Positions 17,462 to 25,437 of a stretch of DNA of 64,000 nucleotides are shown here, piece after piece. Each line of letters starts with the position of its first letter. Position 1 is the first letter of the stretch. The position numbers and the translations under genes were made by a program. The notes under the pieces were generated by a model. The model ran no database searches. It saw only the letters and a list, made by a program, of their open reading frames with translations, and had not been told where the DNA came from. This stretch comes from Chromatium okenii (GTDB lineage Bacteria > Pseudomonadota > Gammaproteobacteria > Chromatiales > Chromatiaceae), in contig NZ_PPGH01000035.1 in the NCBI RefSeq assembly GCF_002958735.1, positions 1-64,000 of the forward strand. Reading direction: 5' to 3'.

Positions 17462-19256
17462 CAGTGGAATCCTTTTTGAATACAACAACATCTTCGCTGC
17501 GGCGGCTGGGTGTGGGCACGATGGACGGACGTTGGGCAATGCGCCGATCACCGGGCGGGCGCAATTGCCAACTGCCGTCGTCGGCGATGGTCAGCAAGCG
17601 GTCGTAAAAACGCGGGTCGTCCGCCACATCGCCGAGCGTGAGATAGGTAATGTCGTGATGACGCAGCAGGTTGAGCAATTCACCGACTGCGCATTCGCTG
17701 AGGCTGCGGCTAGGATGATCTAAAAACACGAATTGCGGCGCAGCCAGCAGCACTCGCGCAAATGCCAAACGCTGCTGCTCGCCGAGCGAGAGAAGATCGC
17801 TCCAGTTTTGTTCCACGTCGAGACCGCCAGCCTTCACCAGCGCGTGTTCCAAATTCAAACTGGCAAGGCTGTCGCAAATACGCCAATCGGGAACGCCGCG
17901 CTCCTGTCCGGTGCGCAACAGCACTTCGCGCAACGTGCCCGGCGGTAAATAGGGGCGCTCCGGCAGGAAAAAGATTTCATCGTGACCGGGATGCAAAATT
18001 CGCCCTTTGCCGTGCGACCACAAATCAGCCGTCGCACGAAACAGCGCCTTTTCTGCCGATTCACTGGTGGAGCGCACCAGCAAACACACGCCAGCCGGAA
18101 TCGACAAACTGAGGTCTTGCACCAGCGAATGTCCGTCGCGGGGGGAATACAGCGTGAGTTGCTCAAATGCGACACTGCCGCCAGCCGGACTGAATTCCAC
18201 CGTCGGCGAACTGCTCAGGCGCGGTTCCTTCATCGCATCGCGCAGCGCGTTGAGCCGAGAAACGACGGCGGTATAAGCGGAAATCGATTGGAACTGGGTG
18301 ATGATGAGCGAGAACGCGCCGAGCAGATGCGCAAATGCAACAGCAGATTGGGTGATGACGCCAAAATCGGCATGTCCGGTGATAAACAGCGGCGCGACGA
18401 TAAACGCCGGAATGAGTTGAATCAGGTAGTTATAGCCGGTGGTGAAAAATCCGAGATTGCGGTTAATCACGATGATGTGCTGAAAATTGGCAGTCAAATC
18501 ATCGAGCCGGTCGCGCAGCCGTGCTTTTAAGCGCCCTTCGCGCCGCAGCAGCGCCACTGATTCGGCGTTTTCGCGGACGTGCACCAGCCGCGAGCGGAAA
18601 TTGGCTTCGCGGTCGAGTTGGTCATAATTGAGCTTAACCAGAGGCTTGCCGAGATAAATCGCCAGCAATGAGCCGAGAATGGCGTAGGTCACGGCGACGA
18701 GAAACAGCAGCGGGCTGATGCTCCATAACACGCCGGAAAACGCGACCACCGTGAAGCTGGCGTTGAGAAACATCAGCGTGAATGACAGCGTGGTTGCAGT
18801 CAGGGCGCGAATGTCTTCAGAGATGCGTTGATCGGGATTGGATAGAGTTTCGTTGCTGTGCAATCGAAAATAGGTGCGGTCGCTGAGATAGCGGTCAATC
18901 GCGTGTTGCGTCAACCACTTGCGCCACAGTAGCGCGAGGCGTTCCTCGGCGTAGCGATACAACACTGCAACCACGGTGGCCACGGCAATCACACCGAGAT
19001 AAAGCAGCGCATAAAACACAAAACTGTCCATGTTTTGATGTTCTATTGCGGTCATAAAATCGCGGTTGACGTAGCTGTTTAAGACGTTTAAGCCGTTAAT
19101 TGAAAACATGAAAATAATTAACAGCACAAACAGCATTCGTGCTTTGCCGCCCACCTCGGAGCGGTTGAGATCGGCAAGCATCTGAAAAAAACGGTTCCAG
19201 ACGGCGCGACTGATGGGAACGCCGAGTGTCTTCAAAAGGGACCAGAAATTAGGCAT
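17448..19256 (-). CDS. ABC exporter of the SbmA/YddA type with degenerate ATPase
   Basis: The 602-residue protein joins a six-helix membrane domain (residues 35-330; FNxxL-like loop SNETLSNPDQRISED) to an ATP-binding domain, as in the YddA/ABCD-like exporters. The nucleotide-binding domain is altered. The Walker A position reads VRSTSESAEKAL (394-405) without the GxxGxGKS lysine-serine. The Walker B end reads FLDHPSRSLS, so the catalytic glutamate is His514. The signature LSLGEQQR (489-496) is intact. It may bind ATP poorly or work with another subunit. Substrate unknown. It overlaps the beta-glucosidase gene. Confidence 0.85.
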   Translation of the reverse strand: MPNFWSLLKTLGVPISRAVWNRFFQMLADLNRSEVGGKARMLFVLLIIFMFSINGLNVLNSYVNRDFMTAIEHQNMDSFVFYALLYLGVIAVATVVAVLYRYAEERLALLWRKWLTQHAIDRYLSDRTYFRLHSNETLSNPDQRISEDIRALTATTLSFTLMFLNASFTVVAFSGVLWSISPLLFLVAVTYAILGSLLAIYLGKPLVKLNYDQLDREANFRSRLVHVRENAESVALLRREGRLKARLRDRLDDLTANFQHIIVINRNLGFFTTGYNYLIQLIPAFIVAPLFITGHADFGVITQSAVAFAHLLGAFSLIITQFQSISAYTAVVSRLNALRDAMKEPRLSSSPTVEFSPAGGSVAFEQLTLYSPRDGHSLVQDLSLSIPAGVCLLVRSTSESAEKALFRATADLWSHGKGRILHPGHDEIFFLPERPYLPPGTLREVLLRTGQERGVPDWRICDSLASLNLEHALVKAGGLDVEQNWSDLLSLGEQQRLAFARVLLAAPQFVFLDHPSRSLSECAVGELLNLLRHHDITYLTLGDVADDPRFYDRLLTIADDGSWQLRPPGDRRIAQRPSIVPTPSRRSEDVVVFKKDSTDVSR

Positions 19257-19570
19257 CGCGGGAATTCTGAGTCGGTGTGAAAAATAGGTTTAACGCAACA
19301 GGAACAAATTTGAGTACAGTAATAAATAAAAAACATAGTAATATATCTGCATTAAATAATCAAACTATAGCGCAGAATGAAGTCGCTTTAATGTGGGACT
19401 AATCCCTCATGCGAAAAACCTCATTTCAGAACGATTGTTATTGAACAAAAATGATAATCAAAACGTATAAGTATCGGATTTATCGGACTAAACAAAACTT
19501 TCGGTTGTGTGCGTGTGTGGAATCATCAGGTTGAAGCATTCAATTATTTCGATAAAAATAACTACTCATT
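19257..19570. other. AT-rich intergenic segment
   Basis: No convincing gene is visible on either strand. The part nearest 19257 must hold the promoter of the ABC exporter gene. The rest is AT-rich with no clear repeat and marks the left edge of the accessory island. Confidence 0.5.
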
Positions 19571-19733
19571 AATAAAAAATTAGCACAAGAATTGAAGCGT
19601 GACTATCATGCTATTCAAGCGGATATTGCAGCACTATTGGCACTTGATTTAATCGCAAAAACGCCGGAAGGCGTAGCAGTTCCTTGGGATGCAGTTGAAT
19701 GGCGCTTAACAACAATCGCTCAGGTAGATTGAA
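19571..19733 (+). pseudogene. Remnant of an HTH transcription regulator/antitoxin
   Basis: The frame reads KKLAQELKRDYHAIQADIAALLALDLIAKTPEG, the helix-turn-helix part of small regulators that often pair with toxins (HVO_A0114-like). After GVAV a one-base excess in a T-run breaks the frame; the continuation would be PWDAVEWRL. No start codon is visible in frame, so I treat it as a decayed fragment. It borders the accessory island. Confidence 0.5.
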
Positions 19734-19860
19734 CTTAAAATCAATTGATTCAGTATTCAATTATTGAAGATTTGATTGCCGTTGCAAAACGCTTTTTTCA
19801 TTTAATCGCCGACATCTTTTTGGCGCTGCGCGATGAATACTTTGCCAATGGGTTTTCATC

Positions 19861-20775
19861 ATGAATCATTCAAATGAGCAACCTGAAATCATCCAACACA
19901 TTGACGTCTATTCAGACACGCAAAAACGCGATAAAGCAACGGTTGTGGGCAAAGCGGGTAGCGCAGCCATTGGCGGAACGCTGGGTTGGCTTGCCGCGCC
20001 GACGACGCCAGTGGGCAGCATCGCCATTTGTGCGGGACTCGGTTACAGCGTTTATCGGTTATCGCACAGCGGTGGTAAAAACGACGAGAAACGCTCGGTG
20101 CTCGGCAAGGGAATTCTTAATAAAATCCAAGCGTTATTCCAAGCCAAAGCGCAGCCTGTCGCCACGCAGCAACCGGCATCACTCGCCGATCAAACGGCGC
20201 AAGTTGAGGCGCTATTTCGGGAGTTGGGACAAGAAGGTGCTATTGCTGCCAATAAAGTTGATTATTTTGTTAATAACCTGCGCTCTGGACAATTACCCAT
20301 TGATGATGCTATTGCCATTTTGCAGGAATACGGCAAGGAATTGAGCCATTCCACGCTCAATCCAGCGGCTCCCAATGCCAAGATCGCGTTGCAACAAGCT
20401 GCATCTGCTCGTGCTTTAACCGTCATGCACAAAGGCGTATTAAATCATCCCGATCAGCCCAACGAGAGTTTTTTAATACAAATGCAGCAACGGTTTGGAA
20501 TTGACCGCGAACGCGCTGTGGAGTTATACCGCGATGCGCCGCTTGATTCCAATCCCACCGCAACAGCGCGGCAATTAGCCGATCTTTTCACCCAAGAGAT
20601 CATGCGCGGCGCATTAACGGCATTAGAAGAAACGGCGCAGGATATGCAGCAAGGGCAAGCAGCATTTGTACGGTTTTTAGAAATTCAACAGACGTTACAA
20701 CAGCAATTTAATACACAGATTGCGGAAATTGATCGTGCTGGTGAAGATGCAATGGCGGCAATTAACCGTATTTAA
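19861..20775 (+). CDS. Hypothetical protein, glycine-rich hydrophobic N-terminus and helical C-terminus
   Basis: The 304-residue protein is not recognised. Residues 30-66 form a glycine/alanine-rich hydrophobic stretch (GSAAIGGTLGWLAAP, then GSIAICAGLGYSVYRL) that could enter a membrane. From about residue 100 on it is helical and rich in glutamine and alanine, with a likely coiled coil at the end (QQTLQQQFNTQIAEIDRA). A small frame ending LRDEYFANGFSS overlaps its ATG as ATGA and may be a translated short upstream ORF. It lies in the accessory island upstream of leader copy A. Confidence 0.6.
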   Translation: MNHSNEQPEIIQHIDVYSDTQKRDKATVVGKAGSAAIGGTLGWLAAPTTPVGSIAICAGLGYSVYRLSHSGGKNDEKRSVLGKGILNKIQALFQAKAQPVATQQPASLADQTAQVEALFRELGQEGAIAANKVDYFVNNLRSGQLPIDDAIAILQEYGKELSHSTLNPAAPNAKIALQQAASARALTVMHKGVLNHPDQPNESFLIQMQQRFGIDRERAVELYRDAPLDSNPTATARQLADLFTQEIMRGALTALEETAQDMQQGQAAFVRFLEIQQTLQQQFNTQIAEIDRAGEDAMAAINRI

Positions 20776-20879
20776 TTCATCATCGCCACATCATTATTGA
20801 GAAAAAAGTTTGTTATTTTCAGCATTAAATAAAACTTGTTATATGCTCTAATGATAGTTTGAACACAAATAATTATCAC

Positions 20880-20908
20880 TTGACACTACTGTCTAATTCG
20901 TGTTTTTA
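20880..20908 (+). promoter_or_regulatory. Candidate sigma70 promoter of leader A
   Basis: TTGACA (20880-20885), a 17-bp spacer and TTTTTA (20903-20908) precede leader copy A. The same layout occurs at copies B and C. Confidence 0.6.
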
Positions 20909-21139
20909 TTTGTCGCAAGAGGCAACAAAACCTCGTCTAAGCGGAAACGCCCCCGACAGTCTGGCGCGTTTTTTTACCCGAACGGTTATGATCAACGGAG
21001 CCGATCGGGAGTGTGCGAATAACTAGTTTAAGCTAGAAATAACCACGCGGTGACTTAGAGCCGTTTTGTTCCTCCTGGTCGACCCAAGCCTTTATTTGGG
21101 GAATCCCTTTGCAACAAAGCAAATCTAAGAGACTCCATT
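20909..21139 (+). ncRNA. C4-type antisense leader RNA, copy A
   Basis: The outer stem pairs CGATCGGGAG (21002-21011) with CTCCTGGTCG (21072-21081). Inside are a CTAG/CTAG hairpin and ACCACGCGG. Element a' GTTTTGTT (21063-21070) is complementary to AACAAAAC upstream (20924-20931) and AACAAAGC downstream (21113-21120). Element b' CTTAGA (21054-21059) is complementary to TCTAAG upstream (20936-20941) and TCTAAG downstream (21124-21129), the latter overlapping the Shine-Dalgarno. A GCG-GAAA-CGC hairpin precedes the core and a CCAA/TTGG hairpin follows it. This matches the P1/P7 C4 layout. Repression of the downstream ORF is inferred. Confidence 0.85.
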
Positions 21140-21334
21140 ATGGAAACCTGCAACACTCTATCCGCAGTTCGTGTCAACTCGATCGAAGTTAATCCAATCA
21201 CCTATCGCGGTCAGCGCGTTTTAACACTCGCTCAGATTGATAAAATTTATGAGCGCCCCATAGGAACAGCCAGCCGCAACTTCCGAGAAAATAAATCTCG
21301 CATTTTATTAAGGTGCTGCTGCGTTTTTAATTAA
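21140..21334 (+). pseudogene. Truncated ORF6N-domain protein
   Basis: After METCNTL the frame carries the first half of an ORF6N domain: YRGQRVLTLAQIDKIYERP then TASRNFRENKSR. Full ORF6N proteins continue FIEGEDFF and run past 150 residues. Here the reading frame falls into ILLRCCCVFN and stops after 64 residues, in AT-rich sequence. It is probably the decayed target gene of leader copy A. The leader itself is well preserved although its gene is broken. Confidence 0.75.
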
Positions 21335-21359
21335 ATAAATGCTTAATTAAAATTATTAT

Positions 21360-21388
21360 TTGACATCGCCGCTCAATTCGTGTTTTTA
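21360..21388 (+). promoter_or_regulatory. Candidate sigma70 promoter of leader B
   Basis: TTGACA (21360-21365), 17 bp, then TTTTTA (21383-21388). It matches the promoter of copy A almost base for base around the -10. Confidence 0.6.
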
Positions 21389-21608
21389 TTTGTTGTAAGA
21401 GGTGTAAGACCCTCGACTACAGGCGGAAACGCCCCCGACAGACAGGCGGTATTTTTTTGCCCACCGGTTTTCGATTGCGCTGGTTGGGAGTGTGGTGAAT
21501 ATAAAACCGATGCAAATCGAGAATAGCCACACGGTACCTGTAGCCGTCTTACACTCCCGACCGGCGTAGTCTTTACGCCCTTTTGTAAGAAAAAGGCAGG
21601 TGAATACG
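21389..21608 (+). ncRNA. C4-type antisense leader RNA, copy B
   Basis: Outer stem GCTGGTTGGGAG pairs with CTCCCGACCGGC over 12 positions, and the inner hairpin is CGAT/ATCG. Element a' GTCTTAC (21546-21552) is complementary to GTAAGAC upstream (21404-21410) and GTAAGA downstream (21585-21590). Element b' CCTGTAG (21537-21543) pairs with CTACAGG upstream (21417-21423). ACCTG (21536-21540) pairs with CAGGT (21597-21601) at the Shine-Dalgarno. The hairpin after the core is GGCGTA/TACGCC, replacing the CCAA/TTGG stem of the other copies while keeping the pairing. Confidence 0.87.
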
Positions 21609-22364
21609 ATGGAAACTAACAACACGCTCCCCGTTATTGCCGGAGTAGAAATTCCGGTCGATTCTGAAGGTCGTTACAACCTCAACGCACTGCATCGCGC
21701 CAGCGGCGAAGGTCAGAATAAAGCACCCGGGCAATGGCTACGCACCAAACAAGCACAAGAGTTTGTTTCTGCTGTAGAAAAAGAAACTATGCAAATCTGC
21801 ATAGTTTCCGTAGAAGGACGCAACGGTGGCACATTTGCCCACGAACTTGTCGCTGTTGAATACGCTGGTTGGATCAGCCCATCATTCCGCATTAAAGTCA
21901 ATCAGACCTTCATTGACTATCGCAACGGCAAATTACAGCCCACCACGATCACCGATCCAATCATTGCTGCGCTGGTGCACGGTTTAATGGAGATTGACGG
22001 AATTAAACAGCAGCAGGTGGTGATTGTGCGCAAAACCGAGCAGCTTGAATCCCGCGTGGAACAGGTTGAATTGCAACATCGCAATGGTGTTCCGCAAGGT
22101 TATTTATCTCGATCTCAGGCGCATGTATTACACGGCATCGGTTTATCCTCAGAAGTATTTCATCTCGCGTTACATCAACTTGAAGTGCCGACCACGCCGT
22201 ATATTCATCATGCTGAAGATGGCAATGACGTTGCGACTTTTGCTTATTTGGAGAGCGATATTGCCGATGCAGTGCGAACATTTCTGAATGATGCGATTCA
22301 GGTCACGCGCTGCATGTGTGAATCGCCATTATTGAATGGCAGACGCTTTCGCTATTCTAAATAG
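21609..22364 (+). CDS. KilA-N domain protein
   Basis: The 251-residue protein starts METNNTL and carries a KilA-N DNA-binding domain over residues 8-110: DSEGRYNLNALHRASGEG, APGQWLRTKQAQEFV, GGTFAHELVAVEYAGWISP and FRIKVNQTFIDYRNG. A short coiled coil (RKTEQLESRVEQVELQHRNG) follows, then a C-terminal region ending CESPLLNGRRFRYSK. I chose ATG 21609 over GTG 21600 because it matches the other leader-controlled starts. KilA-N proteins are usually phage or large-virus regulators. A diverged copy of its last 38 codons occurs at 27265-27378. Confidence 0.88.
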   Translation: METNNTLPVIAGVEIPVDSEGRYNLNALHRASGEGQNKAPGQWLRTKQAQEFVSAVEKETMQICIVSVEGRNGGTFAHELVAVEYAGWISPSFRIKVNQTFIDYRNGKLQPTTITDPIIAALVHGLMEIDGIKQQQVVIVRKTEQLESRVEQVELQHRNGVPQGYLSRSQAHVLHGIGLSSEVFHLALHQLEVPTTPYIHHAEDGNDVATFAYLESDIADAVRTFLNDAIQVTRCMCESPLLNGRRFRYSK

Positions 22365-22393
22365 CCACTCACACACGCAACAGCATTAATAGG

Positions 22394-22430
22394 AATGGCG
22401 TTGATTTTGTGAAGCAACGCCATTTTTATT
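22394..22430 (+). terminator. Rho-independent terminator after the KilA-N gene
   Basis: AATGGCGTTG (22394-22403) and CAACGCCATT (22415-22424) form a 10-bp stem followed directly by TTTATTT. It separates the KilA-N gene from the kinase operon. Confidence 0.85.
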
Positions 22431-22485
22431 TGAGCTCGGTTGGGTTATTATTTACACATGTTCATTCATTTTGAGGTTATTACAG

Positions 22486-23811
22486 ATGCACCAACTACTC
22501 AAACTCGGTTCCACTGTACACACGGTTTCTGGTCATGCCTGTACGATTAAAGATTTTATTGGCGGCGGCGGACAAGGCGAAGTATATCGCGCTGATTTAG
22601 ATGGTAAAGAATTGGCGTTGAAATGGTATTTTTCCGAGCAGGCAACGCCCGCGCAGAAGATTAATTTAGAGGCGTTGATTCGCGCCGGTGCGCCCAGTGC
22701 GCAATTTCTTTGGCCGATGGATTTGGTGTTAGACAATTATGCTACTGCGTCCGGGTTTGGTTACATCATGCCGCTGCGCGAGCCGCGTTTTAAGGGCATT
22801 GTTGATTTAATGAAGCGACGGATTGAGCCTTCATTTTATGCGCTATCGACTGCCAGTTTGCAGTTGGCGCAGGCGTTTTTAGAACTCCACGCCAAAGGGT
22901 TATGTTATCGGGATATTTCCTTTGGAAATGTGTTTTTTGATCCCAATAGCGGCGATATTCAAATCTGTGATAATGATAATGTGGCAATTGATGACGGCAT
23001 GGCGATCAGTGGCGTTTTAGGAACGCCGCGGTTTATTGCGCCAGAAATCGTGCGCGGTGCGGCAGTGCCGAGTACGCAAACGGATTTATTTTCGTTGTCG
23101 GTGTTGTTGTTTTATTTGCTGCATATTCATCATCCGCTTGAAGGTCAGCGCGAGGCAGATATTAAATGCTTTGATCTTCCGGCAATGACGCAGCTTTATG
23201 GCATCAATCCGTTGTTTATTTTCGATCCTACGAATAAAGCAAATTATCCGGTGCGCGGTATTCACGACAACGCTTTGGAATACTGGCCGATGTATCCGAC
23301 TTTTTTACGCAATCGGTTTATTCAAGCGTTTACGGGTGGTTTGCACGATCCGCAGGCACGCATTCGGGAAAGTGAATGGCGGGCAACTTTAATGCAGATG
23401 CGCGATTCTATTCTGTATTGTGGCAGTTGTGGGGCGGAAAACTTTTATGATGTTGAGGCGTTGCGGAATAATAACGGGCAGCCGTATCCCTGTTGGTCTT
23501 GTCAGCGCAATTTAACGCTGCCATTTCGATTGCGTGTAGGGCGTGAGATTGTGATGTTGAATCACGATACCAAACTATTTCCGCATCATATTGATCCGCA
23601 ACAGCGTTATGATTTATCGCAATCGGTGGCTGAAATGCAGCAGCATCCGCAACAGAAAAATGTTTGGGGATTAAAGAATCTGTCAGACGCAAAATGGGTG
23701 GTGACTATGCCAGATGGTGTCGTCCGCGATGTGGAGCCGGGGCGCAGTGTGTCATTGGTGAGCGGAGTAAAAATTCAGTTTGGTCATCAAGAAGGGGAGA
23801 TTCGGTTTTAA
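22486..23811 (+). CDS. Protein kinase-like protein with zinc ribbon (TerY-P triad kinase)
   Basis: The 441-residue protein has a Ser/Thr-kinase fold. The glycine loop is IGGGGQGEVY with lysine in ALKWY (K46). The catalytic loop is YRDISFGNVFF (D143, N148). The metal site is CDNDN (D162) instead of DFG, followed by GTPRFIAPE. A zinc ribbon follows with C312/C315 and C336/C339, and then an acidic beta-rich tail of about 90 residues. It heads an operon with vWA and PP2C genes, the composition described for TerY-P triads. ATG 22486 is used; the frame is open five codons further upstream. Substrates are unknown, but partners in the same operon are plausible. Confidence 0.87.
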   Translation: MHQLLKLGSTVHTVSGHACTIKDFIGGGGQGEVYRADLDGKELALKWYFSEQATPAQKINLEALIRAGAPSAQFLWPMDLVLDNYATASGFGYIMPLREPRFKGIVDLMKRRIEPSFYALSTASLQLAQAFLELHAKGLCYRDISFGNVFFDPNSGDIQICDNDNVAIDDGMAISGVLGTPRFIAPEIVRGAAVPSTQTDLFSLSVLLFYLLHIHHPLEGQREADIKCFDLPAMTQLYGINPLFIFDPTNKANYPVRGIHDNALEYWPMYPTFLRNRFIQAFTGGLHDPQARIRESEWRATLMQMRDSILYCGSCGAENFYDVEALRNNNGQPYPCWSCQRNLTLPFRLRVGREIVMLNHDTKLFPHHIDPQQRYDLSQSVAEMQQHPQQKNVWGLKNLSDAKWVVTMPDGVVRDVEPGRSVSLVSGVKIQFGHQEGEIRF

Positions 23812-23843
23812 TAACGAGGAGAATTAACGAGGAGAATAAAACC

Positions 23844-24692
23844 ATGCACGATGAACCCCGTAAAAAGCTCTGTGAATTGATCTTGAATTATGGACATCCT
23901 TTATGCAACGATTCGCAGCGTTGTGAGGCACTCTTAAAAGATTCTTGTGGTCAATATCGCAAAGAGATTTTTGTATTAACCACCGCTTTGAAGAATAAAG
24001 TTACGGATGAATTATTGAAAAATTCCGCTGGAATTCCGCCCACTTTATTATCAGCGCGTTTAATTAAACGGCTAGAAGATGATGCGGCGTTAAATTCAGA
24101 AGCAGCGCACTGGGCGGTAGAATCGTGGATGTTGGCGTTGGACATTATTACGCAACCTTTACCAAACACAACTTCAGCATCGCAAATTACTACTGCGGCT
24201 GTAGAGACAATTTTGTTGGGAAATCGTTATTTATACAACAATGATGCTACAGTAACCGATTTAATAACTGACTTACAATGGATGCGGTTTTCATTAGGGC
24301 AAAAATGGGAAAACGGAACTTGTGTTGGCGAAGCTAAAACATATACTTGGGAGGAAGCAAAACAAGCGGCAGAACTAATCAATAAACATGGTGGTTATGC
24401 CGGTTATCAAGATTGGCGACTACCAACAATTGATGAATTAAAATCGTTGGTTTATTGTTCCAGTGGTCAACCTAAAACTTGGAACGATACTGGCAAAGAA
24501 TGTGAGGGCGATTATGCGAATCCAACCATCGATTCAGGAGCTTTTCCGAATACACCAAGTTCGTGGTTTTGGTCCGTTGCTTACGGCACGAACTACGCAT
24601 GGCACGTGTATTTTTACGATGGCTACGCCCACTACATCAGTCGGTTCAGCAGCTACCCCCACCGCGTCCGGCTCGTCCGCAGCGGACAGTGA
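23844..24692 (+). CDS. DUF1566 lectin-fold protein with putative retroelement-type variable tail
   Basis: The 282-residue protein has two parts. Residues 1-105 are a helical domain (CGQYRKEIFVLTTALKNKV, then AAHWAVESWMLAL) of a kind seen fused to many conflict-system and sensory proteins. Residues 130-282 are a DUF1566/C-type-lectin-like domain (DLQWMRFSLGQKWENG, YQDWRLPTIDELKSLV). The last 40 residues are rich in Tyr, Ser and His and end RVRLVRSGQ. There the codons switch to NNC forms (TAC, GGC, CAC, AGC, ATC), whereas the rest of the gene prefers TAT and other A/T-ending codons. That is what retroelement mutagenesis of AAC template codons leaves. A strong AACGAGGAGAAT Shine-Dalgarno precedes the ATG. 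Confidence 0.82.
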   Translation: MHDEPRKKLCELILNYGHPLCNDSQRCEALLKDSCGQYRKEIFVLTTALKNKVTDELLKNSAGIPPTLLSARLIKRLEDDAALNSEAAHWAVESWMLALDIITQPLPNTTSASQITTAAVETILLGNRYLYNNDATVTDLITDLQWMRFSLGQKWENGTCVGEAKTYTWEEAKQAAELINKHGGYAGYQDWRLPTIDELKSLVYCSSGQPKTWNDTGKECEGDYANPTIDSGAFPNTPSSWFWSVAYGTNYAWHVYFYDGYAHYISRFSSYPHRVRLVRSGQ

Positions 24693-24735
24693 TTTTGATC
24701 CTTTTGATTTTTAGTTTTTTATTCAGGAGTGTTGT

Positions 24736-25437
24736 ATGGCAAAACGTCCCGGTGGTGAATTAGCAACCCGCCCGCTGCATTTCATTTGGATTGCGGATTG
24801 TTCTGGCTCAATGTCGATTGATGGCAAAATTCAGGCGCTCAATAATGCAATCCGCGAATCATTGCCGCACATGCGCAGCGTTGCCGATGAAAATCCCAAT
24901 GCGGAAGTATTAGTACGCGCATTGGCATTTTCTAGCGGTGCGCAATGGCATGTCTCACAACCGACGCCAGTTGATGAATTCAAATGGAATAATTTAGCAG
25001 CCGATGGTGTGACTGATTTAGGACGCGCATTAACTATGTTGGCGGAACAATTGCGGATTCCACCAATGACTGATCGCGCTTTACCGCCGGTGCTGGTGCT
25101 TATTTCTGACGGTGAACCAACTGATGAGTTTACGCATGGGCTGCAAATGTTAATGGCAGAACCTTGGGGTAAAAAAGCGGTGCGCATTGCGATTGCAATT
25201 GGAGAAGATGCCAATCTCGACGTATTGCAAAAGTTCATTGGTCATTCTGAAATCAAACCGCTGCAAGCCAATAACCCCGAGGCGCTGGTGCGGCATATCA
25301 AATGGGTTTCGACAGCTGTGCTCAAATCCGCCTCCGCGCCCGCCAGCCAAGTCACCGGTTTGCCCCCTGATCAGAACGTGCCGATTCCCACGCCGCCGAG
25401 CGCCGCCTATCCGCAAGCGGCTGATGATGTGTGGTGA
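24736..25437 (+). CDS. TerY-like vWA domain protein
   Basis: This 233-residue von Willebrand factor A domain protein has an intact metal-ion-dependent adhesion site: DCSGSMS (D21, S23, S25), a conserved threonine in the DLGRALTML region and LISDGEPTDE. It matches TerY-type vWA proteins of tellurium-resistance-like operons, which are thought to be protein-interaction modules. The C-terminal 30 residues are proline-rich (PPDQNVPIPTPPSAAYP). It lies 43 nt after the DUF1566 gene and overlaps the PP2C gene, consistent with one operon. Confidence 0.88.
   Translation: MAKRPGGELATRPLHFIWIADCSGSMSIDGKIQALNNAIRESLPHMRSVADENPNAEVLVRALAFSSGAQWHVSQPTPVDEFKWNNLAADGVTDLGRALTMLAEQLRIPPMTDRALPPVLVLISDGEPTDEFTHGLQMLMAEPWGKKAVRIAIAIGEDANLDVLQKFIGHSEIKPLQANNPEALVRHIKWVSTAVLKSASAPASQVTGLPPDQNVPIPTPPSAAYPQAADDVW

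Noticed and set aside
16769..17479. Plus-strand frame of 236 codons
   Set aside because: Shadow of the GH1 beta-glucosidase gene on the other strand, whose catalytic motifs are intact.
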